From: Succinivibrionaceae bacterium
GTDB taxonomy: Bacteria; Pseudomonadota; Gammaproteobacteria; Enterobacterales; Succinivibrionaceae
NCBI GenBank assembly: GCA_016284235.1
Contig: JAEEOK010000117.1
Coordinates: 34,072 to 98,071 of the forward strand
Direction: 5' to 3'
Length of the DNA: 64,000 nucleotides
Shown here: piece by piece, positions 38,559 through 48,043 of the stretch
Position numbering within the stretch: the stretch's first letter is position 1
Layout: every line of letters starts with the position of its first letter
Position numbers and translations under genes: made by a program
Notes under the pieces: model-generated
What the model saw: only the letters and a program-made list of their open reading frames with translations
Told to the model about the DNA's origin: nothing
Database searches by the model: none

Positions 38559-39143
38559 CTAGTATTTGTTGGCTTCTGCCGCAAACATTTCAGCTTTGGC
38601 CACAGCAGACAGAGTAGATCCTTCCCTCAGCTGATCATTGACTATGCATATAGCCCGATAAATTTTATATCCGTGATACAGGATCATAATCAGGTAGGTG
38701 CACAGAAAAGCTGGAAAGATTATTACTACTTCAAGAAGTTTTGTCTCAAGCATTTTTACCGGACTCATATCTGTCAGATAGTACAGGATGTGATCCGCGG
38801 ATTTCATGACACCCTGCTTCATGGCGTAGAATATTACCAGTACAGCCAGGCACAGAAGCACAGACTCGATGCATGAATCCAGCTGGTTTCTTGCCAGCTG
38901 GTGGATGTTTTTCCTGTTGATCTGATAGATAAGAAATAAAAGATATACGATGTTCAGAGTATACAGAGTCAGTTCAAACGGATTGACAATTTTTGAAAAT
39001 GCGAGAATATCTTGAAGATAAAAGATGATGGCAAACACCCACAGAATGATTACTGCCGTGTTGACAATAACATGGAACAGGGACAGATATTTCAGCTCTA
39101 TCAGGAGTTTTGTTGAATTAACTTTTTTGCCGTCGTCATCCAT
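38559..39143 (-). CDS. four-helix membrane protein of unknown function (third gene of the folD operon)
   Basis: I do not recognise this 194-residue protein. It shows four hydrophobic segments (about 21-44, 57-77, 92-109 and 138-160), with a soluble stretch between the third and fourth and a C-terminal tail with charged residues. It starts 18 bases after the preceding membrane-protein gene, and both lie downstream of folD. The helix layout of the two proteins is alike, so they may be distant paralogues or two subunits of one complex. No motif for transport or catalysis is visible. Confidence 0.65.
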   Translation of the reverse strand: MDDDGKKVNSTKLLIELKYLSLFHVIVNTAVIILWVFAIIFYLQDILAFSKIVNPFELTLYTLNIVYLLFLIYQINRKNIHQLARNQLDSCIESVLLCLAVLVIFYAMKQGVMKSADHILYYLTDMSPVKMLETKLLEVVIIFPAFLCTYLIMILYHGYKIYRAICIVNDQLREGSTLSAVAKAEMFAAEANKY

Positions 39144-39161
39144 ATCTGCCTTCCGCTCTTT

Positions 39162-39866
39162 TTAAGCCTCGTCATTTTTGATCATGTTTTCATCGCCGCA
39201 TCTGGCAGGAGGTGCCGAATCTTTTCTGATCATGTTTACAACGCGGCACATTCTGTACAGCAGCCAGATAAAAGGAAGAGTGCTCAGAAAACAGAGTGCA
39301 TACATTGAATATATGTACCATGACGGGTAAACAACCATTTTTTCCATTATAGACTGCATCAGACTTATCAGAAAATCTGAATCATACGGACCTACCAGCG
39401 TGAACATATGTCCGTTGCCGAAGTAGCATGAACAGCTGTTGAGTACATACTGGGTTGCATTTGTTACATCAAGATCCGTAATTGCTCCGATAGAATCCTG
39501 GCATTTTTCAACCATAGCTCCGTCTATCTTGTTTCCGAGAGTTGTCTTGAGCATCATAAATCCTGCAAACGGCAGAGTGACAATCGTTACAAGTATGAGC
39601 AGTGCACCGATAAAAACTGATCTTATATAGTATGAGGCCTGTCTCTCCCCCGTGTTGCCGTGATTGACTATGTATTCAGATTTTGATTTTCTGTACATAA
39701 CCCAGAGAGCAAAAAGAATATTGCATATTCCTGCCGTAAAGATTACGGAGATTGTGTTTAGAGACATATTGAACAGGGCATAAAGATAAAGTGTTATGTT
39801 CACAATATCAAAAATTGCAAATGACATCAGCAGTATGTCTTTTTTTCTGAAGTTTCCGGCACTCAT
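39162..39866 (-). CDS. four-helix membrane protein of unknown function (second gene of the folD operon)
   Basis: This 234-residue protein has hydrophobic segments at about 12-32, 38-57, 86-107 and 182-203. A loop of some 70 residues between the third and fourth segments contains Cys125 and the Cys-Ser-Cys pair at about 147-149. If that loop is periplasmic it could be disulfide-bonded. It starts nine bases after folD, so the two are surely co-transcribed. I cannot assign a function and see no homologous domain. Confidence 0.68.
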   Translation of the reverse strand: MSAGNFRKKDILLMSFAIFDIVNITLYLYALFNMSLNTISVIFTAGICNILFALWVMYRKSKSEYIVNHGNTGERQASYYIRSVFIGALLILVTIVTLPFAGFMMLKTTLGNKIDGAMVEKCQDSIGAITDLDVTNATQYVLNSCSCYFGNGHMFTLVGPYDSDFLISLMQSIMEKMVVYPSWYIYSMYALCFLSTLPFIWLLYRMCRVVNMIRKDSAPPARCGDENMIKNDEA

Positions 39867-39875
39867 GATATGTCC

Positions 39876-40733
39876 TCAACTGTGATATTTTTCGCAGGCT
39901 TCCATTGTGTTTTCAATCAGACTGGCTACAGTCATCGGTCCCACCCCTCCGGGAACCGGTGTTATATAGGCGGCTCTCTGTGACGCTGTTTCGAATTCGA
40001 TATCACCGCACAGTTTGCCGTTTTCCAGTCTGTTGATGCCCACGTCAATGACTATGGCACCTTCCTTGATCCATGAGCCTGGTATGAAATTAGGCTTGCC
40101 TATGGCTACTACAAGAATATCGGCCTGTTCTATGAATGACTGAAGATTTATTGTGAATCTGTGAGTTGTAATGGTTGTGCAGCCGGCCAGCAGAAATTCC
40201 AGTGTCATAGGCCTTCCCACAATGTTTGAGGCTCCTACCACAACTGCATTCTTACCTTTCAGATCCGTAAATCCGGCCTCCCTGATCAGAGTCATGATTC
40301 CCTTCGGTGTGCACGAGCGCAGAGCAGGTATTCTCTGAGCAAGTCTTCCCACATTGTACGGGTGGAAACCGTCAACATCCTTGTCAGGTCTTATTCGTTC
40401 TATAACCTTTGTTGAATCTATATGCTTAGGAAGAGGCAGCTGTACCAGAATGCCGTCAAGGGTTTCGTTCCGGTTGAGACTGTCTATCTGTTCAAGAAGC
40501 TCGTTTTCAGTGATGCTTTCCGGAAAATTATATGCTTTTGATACAAACCCAACCTCTTCGCAGGCTTTTCTTTTTGAACCGACATAGATTTTGGAAGCCG
40601 GATTTTCACCAACAAGGATTACTGCCAGACCGGGAGCTCTTTTTCCTTCTGCTATTCTGGCTGCAACCTTTTCTTTTATCTGATTTCTGATCTTCTGTGC
40701 ACATGCTTTACCGTCAATTATTTTTGCTGGCAT
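39876..40733 (-). CDS. folD: methylenetetrahydrofolate dehydrogenase/cyclohydrolase FolD
   Basis: FolD interconverts 5,10-methylene- and 10-formyl-tetrahydrofolate in two steps, supplying formyl groups for purines and initiator tRNA. The 285 residues show the substrate lysine motif [16 protein letters not shown], the [10 protein letters not shown] signature, the NADP site [11 protein letters not shown] and the terminal [10 protein letters not shown] block. It leads a minus-strand operon with two unknown membrane proteins. The formyltetrahydrofolate deformylase purU, which acts on the same pool, is elsewhere in the window. Confidence 0.96.
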   Translation of the reverse strand: MPAKIIDGKACAQKIRNQIKEKVAARIAEGKRAPGLAVILVGENPASKIYVGSKRKACEEVGFVSKAYNFPESITENELLEQIDSLNRNETLDGILVQLPLPKHIDSTKVIERIRPDKDVDGFHPYNVGRLAQRIPALRSCTPKGIMTLIREAGFTDLKGKNAVVVGASNIVGRPMTLEFLLAGCTTITTHRFTINLQSFIEQADILVVAIGKPNFIPGSWIKEGAIVIDVGINRLENGKLCGDIEFETASQRAAYITPVPGGVGPMTVASLIENTMEACEKYHS

Positions 40734-41069
40734 TTAATAGCTCCATGATTGCTCTATATGAGATTAATACAGATTTTTTCGTATTTTCTCATTTTTATGC
40801 GTTTAAAGGTATGTTTTTTTGAATAAGATGTGTTTTTACCTGATCTGTCCCTCAAAAACTGTATCAATAATGAGCAGTCGGCGTATCCGGTACCTGTGCA
40901 GTTTTTAAACCTGCGGCATTGCCTGACAGACTGTGTATGAGACTTGGTCCGAACCTTTGACACTTTTTGTTAATCAGCTGTCTGAATGTTTTGGTAAAAT
41001 TCCGTTAGATGCAGAGTATGTATAAAGCAGATCCGAAACTTCTTAATCTGACATAATGCAGTTTAGACT
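40734..41069. other. divergent spacer between folD and the exporter operon
   Basis: I looked here for a short peptide precursor of the exporter and found none: the longest + strand frames are a dozen or so codons, without a double-glycine-like site. A TTGACA at 40957-40962 has no -10 at the right distance, and a TTGGTA at 40991-40996 has only weak partners. The exporter promoter must be within this stretch, but I cannot place it. Confidence 0.45.
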
Positions 41070-42092
41070 ATGAATAACAATATTGAATATTCCAGCAGCG
41101 CTCTCAGCGGATTAAAAAACTCCGGAGACAGAAGGGTTTTCTCCGCCATAAAAACAACCTGGTCTACGGTTTTTCTTATCTGCTCAACCGTGCTTTTTCT
41201 CAGTGCGGTGATTTGGGCGGTTTACGGACGGATTACCGTAAGTATAACGGGAAACGGTATAACGCTGCTTTCAGGCGGAGTAAGTTCTGTATCAGCTCCG
41301 GCAAAGGGGGTGATTACAAACATAAATGTTGATCAGGGGGCGCAGGTTCTGGCCAATCAGGTTATCGGTCAGATATACAGTACCGATACAGATTATCAGT
41401 ACACGCAGCAGCGGATCAGACTGGAGGGGGAACTGAAGAAGCTGTATCAGAAGCGCAGGATGCAGGAGAATTCTCCGTCAGCCGTGAAACTTATTGACGC
41501 AGATATCGCCATTCTCAGCGAGGAACTGGAATCAATAAGGAGACATGGTGATGAAAGCATGTATATAAGATCAAAGACATCGGGAACAGTAATAGAACTG
41601 CTGAAGGACAGCGGTTCATTTGTCAGCCAGGGTGATAAAATCGCGCTTGTCGCTTCGGATCTGAAAAAAGGAATCTATCTTGTCGCCTATATTCCGGCCA
41701 AAAACGGAAAAAGAATCAAAAACGGAATGCGGGCCTTTTTTTCACCGAGTGTCGCACCAGCAAACCGTTACGGTTATATCAGGGCAGTGGTAAGGGATGT
41801 CAGTGACGCTCCGATAAACAGGGAAACAATACTCAGAGAGCTGCTTAACGGCACTCTGACTGATATGCTTGCGGGAGATGAGGCTATGATACGTGTTGTA
41901 ATAGATCTTATGCCTGATGAAAATACACCGAGCGGCTACTCATGGACCGGCAGCCATGAATATGAACACAAGATTACTAACGGCATATACGGCACTGTAA
42001 TAATCAATGTGGAGAACAGATCGCCTATTTCATACGTTATTCCGGGTATCAGGTATATGTTTGCAGGAAGTTCGGACGGCTCGTATGAATAG
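41070..42092 (+). CDS. HlyD-like adaptor of an NHLM-type peptide exporter
   Basis: This 340-residue membrane-fusion protein has one transmembrane helix (about 30-53), a lipoyl/barrel-sandwich half-motif (VSAPAKGVITNINVDQG, about 74-90), a short coiled coil (about 104-158), and the second half-motif with IRSKTSGTVIELLKDSGSFV. It would link the ABC transporters to the envelope. The short coil and the gene order fit the secretion protein of nitrile-hydratase-leader microcin (NHLM) systems. No strong ribosome site precedes the ATG. Its stop overlaps the next start by 8 bp (ATGAATAG). Confidence 0.85.
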   Translation: MNNNIEYSSSALSGLKNSGDRRVFSAIKTTWSTVFLICSTVLFLSAVIWAVYGRITVSITGNGITLLSGGVSSVSAPAKGVITNINVDQGAQVLANQVIGQIYSTDTDYQYTQQRIRLEGELKKLYQKRRMQENSPSAVKLIDADIAILSEELESIRRHGDESMYIRSKTSGTVIELLKDSGSFVSQGDKIALVASDLKKGIYLVAYIPAKNGKRIKNGMRAFFSPSVAPANRYGYIRAVVRDVSDAPINRETILRELLNGTLTDMLAGDEAMIRVVIDLMPDENTPSGYSWTGSHEYEHKITNGIYGTVIINVENRSPISYVIPGIRYMFAGSSDGSYE

Positions 42093-44259
42093 TTTTTTCT
42101 CCGGCTCGCGGTTTAAAACTCCGTATGTTCAGCAGATGGAATCAGCAGAGTGCGGAGCAGCAAGCCTTGCCATGATTCTTGGATACTACGGCCGGTTCGA
42201 GTCTCTTGAAACTCTCAGAGATGACTGCGGGGTAACGCGTAACGGCATCAAGGCATCATATATTCTCAGGGCTGCCCGCAAATACGGCCTGAAGGCAAGC
42301 GGTTATCAGATATCATGCAGCGACCTGTTTCAATTTCGCCGTCCTCTGATTATATTCTGGAATTTTGAACATTATCTTGTGTATGAGGGATGCAGTCCGG
42401 ATCACAGCAGAATATATCTTAATGATCCGGCTGAAGGCCATCGTATAGTGGATCTTGCAACATTTGAAAATTCATATACCGGGGTTGCGCTTGATTTTGA
42501 ACCCGGGAAAGATTTCCAAACGAAAAAAAGAAACGACGGAATTTTCCCTACTTTTAAGAGAATTACCAGGGGAATCGAAACTCCTACTTTTCAGCTGATC
42601 TGGGGCGGTGTCCTTCTGTCTGTAATCGGTTTGATTGTACCGGCTCTGTTTCAGGTTTTTGTCGACAGCGTTCTTATCGACAGAGACGAATGGCTGATTC
42701 CGCTTATGGCTGTTTTTTTCTGCTGTATTGTTGTTTCATCCATAATAAAAATCATTATTTCTCTGATTTTTAGAAAACTGTCGCTTTTTCTGAAGGTAAA
42801 CCGCACAGTGTCTCTGTTCAGACACATTTTCAGTCTCCCTTCCGGTTTTTTTTCACGAAGAAATTCAGGAGATTTGCAGCACAGCCTGTTTATCAGCAGT
42901 GATATAAGTTTCGATTTTTTACAGTATTTTTCAGATTGCGCCACATGGCTGATTGCTGCAGGACTTTACGGTGTGCTGATGCTGCTTTACAGTCCGGTAA
43001 TGACGGCTGCAGTCCTGGTGATTACCTTTCTTGAGTGTATTTTTCTGATGATGGTTTTAGAACGGCTTGCCGTAATGGAGCAGAGTCAGATTGATTTAAG
43101 AACAAAAATGCTGGATTCTGTTATCTCCGGTGTTGACAATCTTGAAAGCGTAAAGACAGCAGGAAGAGAAAATTTCATATTCAGGTACTGGTGCGACAAT
43201 CTTGCTGCCTACAATCTGAGGCAGACATCGTTTGGTATTCTTAATGTTTTCTCAAGCCGGATCCCCTCGGCGGTTGGATTTCTTGGCAGCATTATCCTGT
43301 TCTGCATCGGCATACGGTTTGTCATGCAGGGAGAAATGACGATGGGTGAACTTTTCGCATTCATCCTGATTGCTGAATTTTTTGTGCATCCGTGCGTTCA
43401 TTTTATGGAAAGCTTTGCCCGTTTCAGAGTTCTTCAGGCTCAGACTTCAAGAATTGATGAGATTTACCGCTGCCCGCCGGATGATATTTTTTCTGACAGC
43501 TCCTGTGGCTTGCTGACAGAATATTCCTCTGTCAGACTGGAGCTTAAGGGAATTAATTTTTCTTACGGGATCTACTGTGAACCGGTGCTGAGAAATGTAT
43601 CTGTCACGGTGGAGCCGGGAAAAAAGGTGGCAATTGTAGGAGCATCCGGATCCGGTAAGACAACTCTTGCCAAAATAGCGGCCGGACTTCTCAAACCTTC
43701 TTCAGGTGAGGTTCTTCTCAACGGCATAGATATAGGAAAATATACAGCTGATGAGTATCATCGCCTTGTGGGTATGGTGGATCAGTCATCAATACTTCTT
43801 TCCGGAACTGTGGGTGAGAACCTGGCAATGTTTTCACCGGTTATGAACTCCCGCAATATAAAAAACGCGATGCAGGACGCACATATAGAAAATGAACTGC
43901 TCAAACGGGGAAATCCGGTTAATATTTCTGTTCTGGAGCATGGTTCGAATTTCTCAGGAGGTCAGTGTCAGCGCATGGAACTGGCAAGAGTGCTTGCCAG
44001 AAACACACCGCTTGTAATACTTGACGAGGCCACATCCGCGCTTGATGCCATAACCGAGAGCAAAATAGATATGTCTGTATCCAGACGCGGTGTTTCAGTG
44101 CTTATTGTTGCTCACCGTCTGAGCACTGTCAGAAATGCGGATGAGATTATTGTGATGGATCAGGGCAGAATAGCAGAGAGGGGAACATTTGCAGATCTTT
44201 TGAAACTGAACGGTCATTTTACCAGACTGATGACTCTGGAGGGATCCTGCAATGACTGA
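42085..44259 (+). CDS. C39 peptidase/ABC transporter of an NHLM-type exporter
   Basis: This 724-residue bacteriocin-type transporter cuts a leader peptide and exports the cargo. The N-terminal C39 peptidase has an intact triad: Cys23 (ESAECGAASLAMILG), His96 (NFEHYLVYEG) and Asp114 (LNDPAEG). A membrane domain of about six helices follows, then an ATPase with Walker A GASGSGKTT, signature FSGGQCQR and Walker B LVILDEATSALD. The ATG at 42085 is used because it opens on the peptidase; a longer frame reads back into the adaptor gene. An intact peptidase implies that a leader-bearing substrate exists somewhere in the genome. Confidence 0.92.
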   Translation: MNSFFSGSRFKTPYVQQMESAECGAASLAMILGYYGRFESLETLRDDCGVTRNGIKASYILRAARKYGLKASGYQISCSDLFQFRRPLIIFWNFEHYLVYEGCSPDHSRIYLNDPAEGHRIVDLATFENSYTGVALDFEPGKDFQTKKRNDGIFPTFKRITRGIETPTFQLIWGGVLLSVIGLIVPALFQVFVDSVLIDRDEWLIPLMAVFFCCIVVSSIIKIIISLIFRKLSLFLKVNRTVSLFRHIFSLPSGFFSRRNSGDLQHSLFISSDISFDFLQYFSDCATWLIAAGLYGVLMLLYSPVMTAAVLVITFLECIFLMMVLERLAVMEQSQIDLRTKMLDSVISGVDNLESVKTAGRENFIFRYWCDNLAAYNLRQTSFGILNVFSSRIPSAVGFLGSIILFCIGIRFVMQGEMTMGELFAFILIAEFFVHPCVHFMESFARFRVLQAQTSRIDEIYRCPPDDIFSDSSCGLLTEYSSVRLELKGINFSYGIYCEPVLRNVSVTVEPGKKVAIVGASGSGKTTLAKIAAGLLKPSSGEVLLNGIDIGKYTADEYHRLVGMVDQSSILLSGTVGENLAMFSPVMNSRNIKNAMQDAHIENELLKRGNPVNISVLEHGSNFSGGQCQRMELARVLARNTPLVILDEATSALDAITESKIDMSVSRRGVSVLIVAHRLSTVRNADEIIVMDQGRIAERGTFADLLKLNGHFTRLMTLEGSCND

Positions 44260-46861
44260 AAAAATAAGGGTTTTTTATCCCGGAACAGCAGTAAATAATA
44301 TCTCCTCTTCTGAATGTTTTAGGATTTTTGACGGAAGGATCAACTGTTACCTTGAGGTGAGAAAGGAGAGATCTCTGGAGAAAAAATTCTATCTGGGTAC
44401 GCTCCTTAAGGGAATGTCGTTTCGGGGACATGATATCTGCAGAATTGACGGAAGTTTGGAACTTGAAATATGTTATGTGGCGGAAATACCTTCGGTAGCT
44501 GAGATTATAGATGACTGCGATGAATTCAAAGAACTCGATCTTCTGAGGGTTTTCGGATTTATATACCCTAATACCGAGCAGTACAGGGATGAAGAAATTT
44601 CTGAATACTTTTACAGGGTTATAATAAATACATTTCAGACAGATCAGCAGGTAAGGATTAAATCAGATTTAAAAAACAGAGCAGATATTGATGCAATTTT
44701 TTCAAGAATAGGCAGGTACGGCGGTTTTGAGAGTACCGGATCCAATCAGCAGGAGGGTATTTCAGAAAGCGAGACTTCACTGACCGCTGCGGTTGAATAT
44801 CTGCTCAAGTGCTACAACCTAAAGGTTTCTTCGGAAGTTATGTCTGTTCTTTCCGCTGAATCGTCAGATTATCATTCATCACTGTCTGATTTTGCTCTAA
44901 TGTCAGGAGTCAGGATCCGTGAGGTTATGCTCCCTGCTGATTTCTACTGCCGCACCTCCATGAATCCTCTGCTGGCGTTCAGGATCAGGGACGGTCGTGC
45001 CGGTCCTGTAATTCTTCAAATGGAACATAATTCCTGCAGATGTGTCAATCCGGTAACCGGAGATTCAATCACCGTAAAGGCCGGTGATGCCGCTTCATTT
45101 CAGAACATCGCCTATCAGTTTTATCCGGCGGTCGGTTGCGGAAAGCCTTCTTTAAAGGAACTTGCCGGTTTTGTATTTTTCGGATTTGACCGGATCCGCA
45201 GTGTTCTAGGAGTTTTTCTCCTAATTACCTTTATTTTTTCCGTTATGACCCCGGGGGTGATGTATTTCATTATGGGAACATCCGTTCCCAGGGGTGATTA
45301 CGCGGAGATGTCATATTTTACTGTAATTCTGATTATGCTCGGTTTATGCAGTATCTGTGTCCGAATATTTCCCGAGTTTGTAATTCAGATTTTTAACGGA
45401 ACGCTGTATGAGAATCTTCAGGGTGCTGTTTATGATAAACTGCTTCGCATGCCGGTTTCTGAATTTAAAAAATATGAATCCGGAGATTTGGTTTCAAGAA
45501 TTATGAGTACCGAATATCTCCGCAGCAGTCTGTTCAGATGCTTTATGGGACTGTTCAAGTTCATATCCTTTTCTCTTACAAGTTCTCTTGTGATGTTCTT
45601 CATTGATTGGGATTTGACACTTTGTACTCTGGGGATCAGCGCAGTCATGCTTGCAGCCATATGGATTATAGGTTTCAGACGCTATCCCCTTGTCAATGAA
45701 ACGATGACGCTGTCGGGTCGTCTCGACGGTATGCTGAGACAGTTTTTTAACGGTGTTGATAAAATCAGACTGTCGGGAGCAGAGGAAAACGTTCTGCGCA
45801 AATTTATGAAAATGTTTTCGGATTATGTTCTGACAGACTATTCTATGAGACTGTACCGTTCAAGTGCTGAAATTATCCGCAAAATCTATGTGCCGGTTTC
45901 CTTGGCTCTCTTCTGTGCCGTAGCCGGCGGTTTTTTCGGTATTCACCGTTCTCTTCCGGTGTTTGCATCCTTTCTTACAGCATTTATGATTTTTCAGGTC
46001 GGTGTAGTCAGCATGGTGGAAATGCTGTGGACATTGCCTTTCCTCAGATCTGAGTACAATCGCATAAAACCGGTTCTTTGTTCGGATACGGAGAATTCTG
46101 ATGCATCAGTGCCTGCAGGTGTACTTGACGGCGGCATTGAAGTTTCACATGTATATTTTAGTTATTCCGAGGATGAAACTCCTGTTCTTGAAGATATAAA
46201 TTTTGACATCAAACCGGGAGAATTTGTCGCTTTTGTCGGAGCTTCCGGATCAGGAAAAAGTACGCTGCTCAAACTGCTTCTTGGTTTTATGTTTCCTGAC
46301 AGCGGAGTTGTGTACTACGGTGACAGAGATCTTTCCGGAATCGAACTGGGATCACTGAGGCGTCAGATGGGCGTTATTTTGCAGACAGGAAGAATTTTTA
46401 GCGGCAGTATTCTTGAGAATGTGACATTCGGCACAGATGGATATTCAAAGGATGATGTTTTAAGGGCCATAGGGCAGGCCGAACTTTCAGATCTGATATC
46501 TGAACTGCCGATGGGAATTTATACAAGAGTCTCAACCGACAATCTGTCAGGCGGGCAGCAGCAGAGGATACTTATTGCCCGTGCACTGATAGGTAATCCT
46601 AGAATTCTGATAATGGATGAGGCAACAAGTGCACTGGATAATATTACTCAGCAGAAGATACAGAATAATCTGGAACAACTTAAAATGACGAGAATAGTTG
46701 TGGCTCACCGGCTTTCCACGGTTGTTAATGCGGATAGAATCTTCGTTATGGATCACGGAAAAATAGTTCAATGCGGAACATATAATGAATTGAATTCCCA
46801 GCCCGGTATTTTTAAAAATTTAGTGGCAAAGCAGACGTTCAAGGGTTGTAAAAATGCTTAA
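44252..46861 (+). CDS. second ABC transporter of an NHLM-type exporter
   Basis: This 869-residue protein has a long N-terminal region (about 1-300) without a peptidase Cys/His pair, then about six membrane helices (about 315-620) and an ATPase with Walker A GASGSGKST, signature LSGGQQQR and Walker B ILIMDEATSALD. NHLM loci typically encode such a peptidase-free partner with an unusual N-terminal domain beside the C39 transporter, so the two probably form a heterodimer. The start overlaps the upstream stop by 8 bp (ATGACTGA), and its stop overlaps the next gene by 8 bp. Confidence 0.88.
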   Translation: MTEKIRVFYPGTAVNNISSSECFRIFDGRINCYLEVRKERSLEKKFYLGTLLKGMSFRGHDICRIDGSLELEICYVAEIPSVAEIIDDCDEFKELDLLRVFGFIYPNTEQYRDEEISEYFYRVIINTFQTDQQVRIKSDLKNRADIDAIFSRIGRYGGFESTGSNQQEGISESETSLTAAVEYLLKCYNLKVSSEVMSVLSAESSDYHSSLSDFALMSGVRIREVMLPADFYCRTSMNPLLAFRIRDGRAGPVILQMEHNSCRCVNPVTGDSITVKAGDAASFQNIAYQFYPAVGCGKPSLKELAGFVFFGFDRIRSVLGVFLLITFIFSVMTPGVMYFIMGTSVPRGDYAEMSYFTVILIMLGLCSICVRIFPEFVIQIFNGTLYENLQGAVYDKLLRMPVSEFKKYESGDLVSRIMSTEYLRSSLFRCFMGLFKFISFSLTSSLVMFFIDWDLTLCTLGISAVMLAAIWIIGFRRYPLVNETMTLSGRLDGMLRQFFNGVDKIRLSGAEENVLRKFMKMFSDYVLTDYSMRLYRSSAEIIRKIYVPVSLALFCAVAGGFFGIHRSLPVFASFLTAFMIFQVGVVSMVEMLWTLPFLRSEYNRIKPVLCSDTENSDASVPAGVLDGGIEVSHVYFSYSEDETPVLEDINFDIKPGEFVAFVGASGSGKSTLLKLLLGFMFPDSGVVYYGDRDLSGIELGSLRRQMGVILQTGRIFSGSILENVTFGTDGYSKDDVLRAIGQAELSDLISELPMGIYTRVSTDNLSGGQQQRILIARALIGNPRILIMDEATSALDNITQQKIQNNLEQLKMTRIVVAHRLSTVVNADRIFVMDHGKIVQCGTYNELNSQPGIFKNLVAKQTFKGCKNA

Positions 46862-48020
46862 GAATATAGTCATCTCTGTTATCCTGTCCTTTTGTGCAGT
46901 CCTTGCTGTTCACAGTATTTTTTTTGAAAATCAGGACAACATTATGGATCGGAATTTTTCCGCTCTGCACAGAACTGAAAGAATTAATGCTGTAAAAACA
47001 TCTGAATTTTTTAAAATTGCCGTGGTTTATAATCAGTCCGAATGGATAGACAGGCTTCTTGTTGATTCAATTCAGAAGGTTGCAGATGCAGTAAACAGCC
47101 GCGGAGGGATCAACGGAAAAAAACTGGAGTTAAAAATTCAGACTGTTTCCGGAGATCAGATCGGTGTGCTGGCAAAAATACAGACAGTGTGCTCTCCTAA
47201 GGATGTGGCTGTATGTATTGGTCCGTTCAGTTCTGATTTCGTCGTTTCTGCCAGATCAATAACCACTTTTTCGTCGGTTCCTCTTCTTTCTCCTACCGCT
47301 GTGTACTCCGAAAAACTCAGAAGTCTTGATAATGACAGTTATGCAACAGTGTTTCCTCCTCTGAGTGAACTGGTAAATACAACGCTGATTCATATGAGAG
47401 GACTTAATATTGATGAACTTGTTATAGTTTGTCCGGAAAACGGAACGTACGGTGATTTGTATTCCACGCTTCTTGAGCGTTACGGACAGCAGATAGGAGG
47501 TTTTACTGTTATACACCGTCTCACCTATCAGACTCCTTTTAATGATTTTGCTGTAAGCAGCGCGCTTAAAAGTGTTCTGAGCCATCGCCAGTTTGATGCG
47601 ATATTTTATGCGGGAGGAACAGCTGATTTTGATAATTTTATGGCTGTTTATAATGCCCTTGGTATTTCCGTTCCTGTTTATTCAACCGAGGTAATCAATA
47701 CTCCGGCGATAAGAAAGGCTATGTATAACACCAAAATTTTTATTCCGTTTTTCAATACTGACTATTTGCAGGCAAATATTGAACTGCCGGTCAAGATCCC
47801 TCTTGATGAAAATAATCCTGACTTATGTTTTATGGCTCAATGGCTTATGAACGCTGTGGTTTCATATCTTGAACACGAGAATTATGATCCTGTGCTTATG
47901 CCGGCAAAAATACGAAAGGATGTTGATCGTGTATATGGATATATGGATCCGCGGGCGGCATTTTTCATTGATAATATATCAGCCTACAAGGATAGCAGGA
48001 ACCCTTCTGATGAGGATTAG
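46854..48020 (+). CDS. membrane-anchored type I periplasmic binding protein-like protein
   Basis: The 388 residues begin with an uncleaved-looking signal anchor (about 4-24; no lipobox Cys at a lipoprotein site). A fold typical of Leu/Ile/Val-type binding proteins follows: FKIAVVYNQSEW, VNSRGGINGKKLELKI, VCIGPFSSDFVVSA and VPLLSPTAVY are recognisable blocks. Such domains bind amino acids, amides or small peptides. It is the last gene of the exporter operon and overlaps the transporter by 8 bp (ATGCTTAA), so it is translated with it. A binding protein has no obvious place in a leader-peptide export system. It may sense or capture the exported product, or be a self-protection factor. Confidence 0.75.
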   Translation: MLKNIVISVILSFCAVLAVHSIFFENQDNIMDRNFSALHRTERINAVKTSEFFKIAVVYNQSEWIDRLLVDSIQKVADAVNSRGGINGKKLELKIQTVSGDQIGVLAKIQTVCSPKDVAVCIGPFSSDFVVSARSITTFSSVPLLSPTAVYSEKLRSLDNDSYATVFPPLSELVNTTLIHMRGLNIDELVIVCPENGTYGDLYSTLLERYGQQIGGFTVIHRLTYQTPFNDFAVSSALKSVLSHRQFDAIFYAGGTADFDNFMAVYNALGISVPVYSTEVINTPAIRKAMYNTKIFIPFFNTDYLQANIELPVKIPLDENNPDLCFMAQWLMNAVVSYLEHENYDPVLMPAKIRKDVDRVYGYMDPRAAFFIDNISAYKDSRNPSDED

Positions 48021-48043
48021 CACAGAAGGGAAATGAAAAAAAA

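Noticed and set aside
40870..40908. A 12-codon frame upstream of the exporter operon as a candidate precursor peptide.
   Set aside because: Too short for an NHLM leader, without a cleavage motif or ribosome site.
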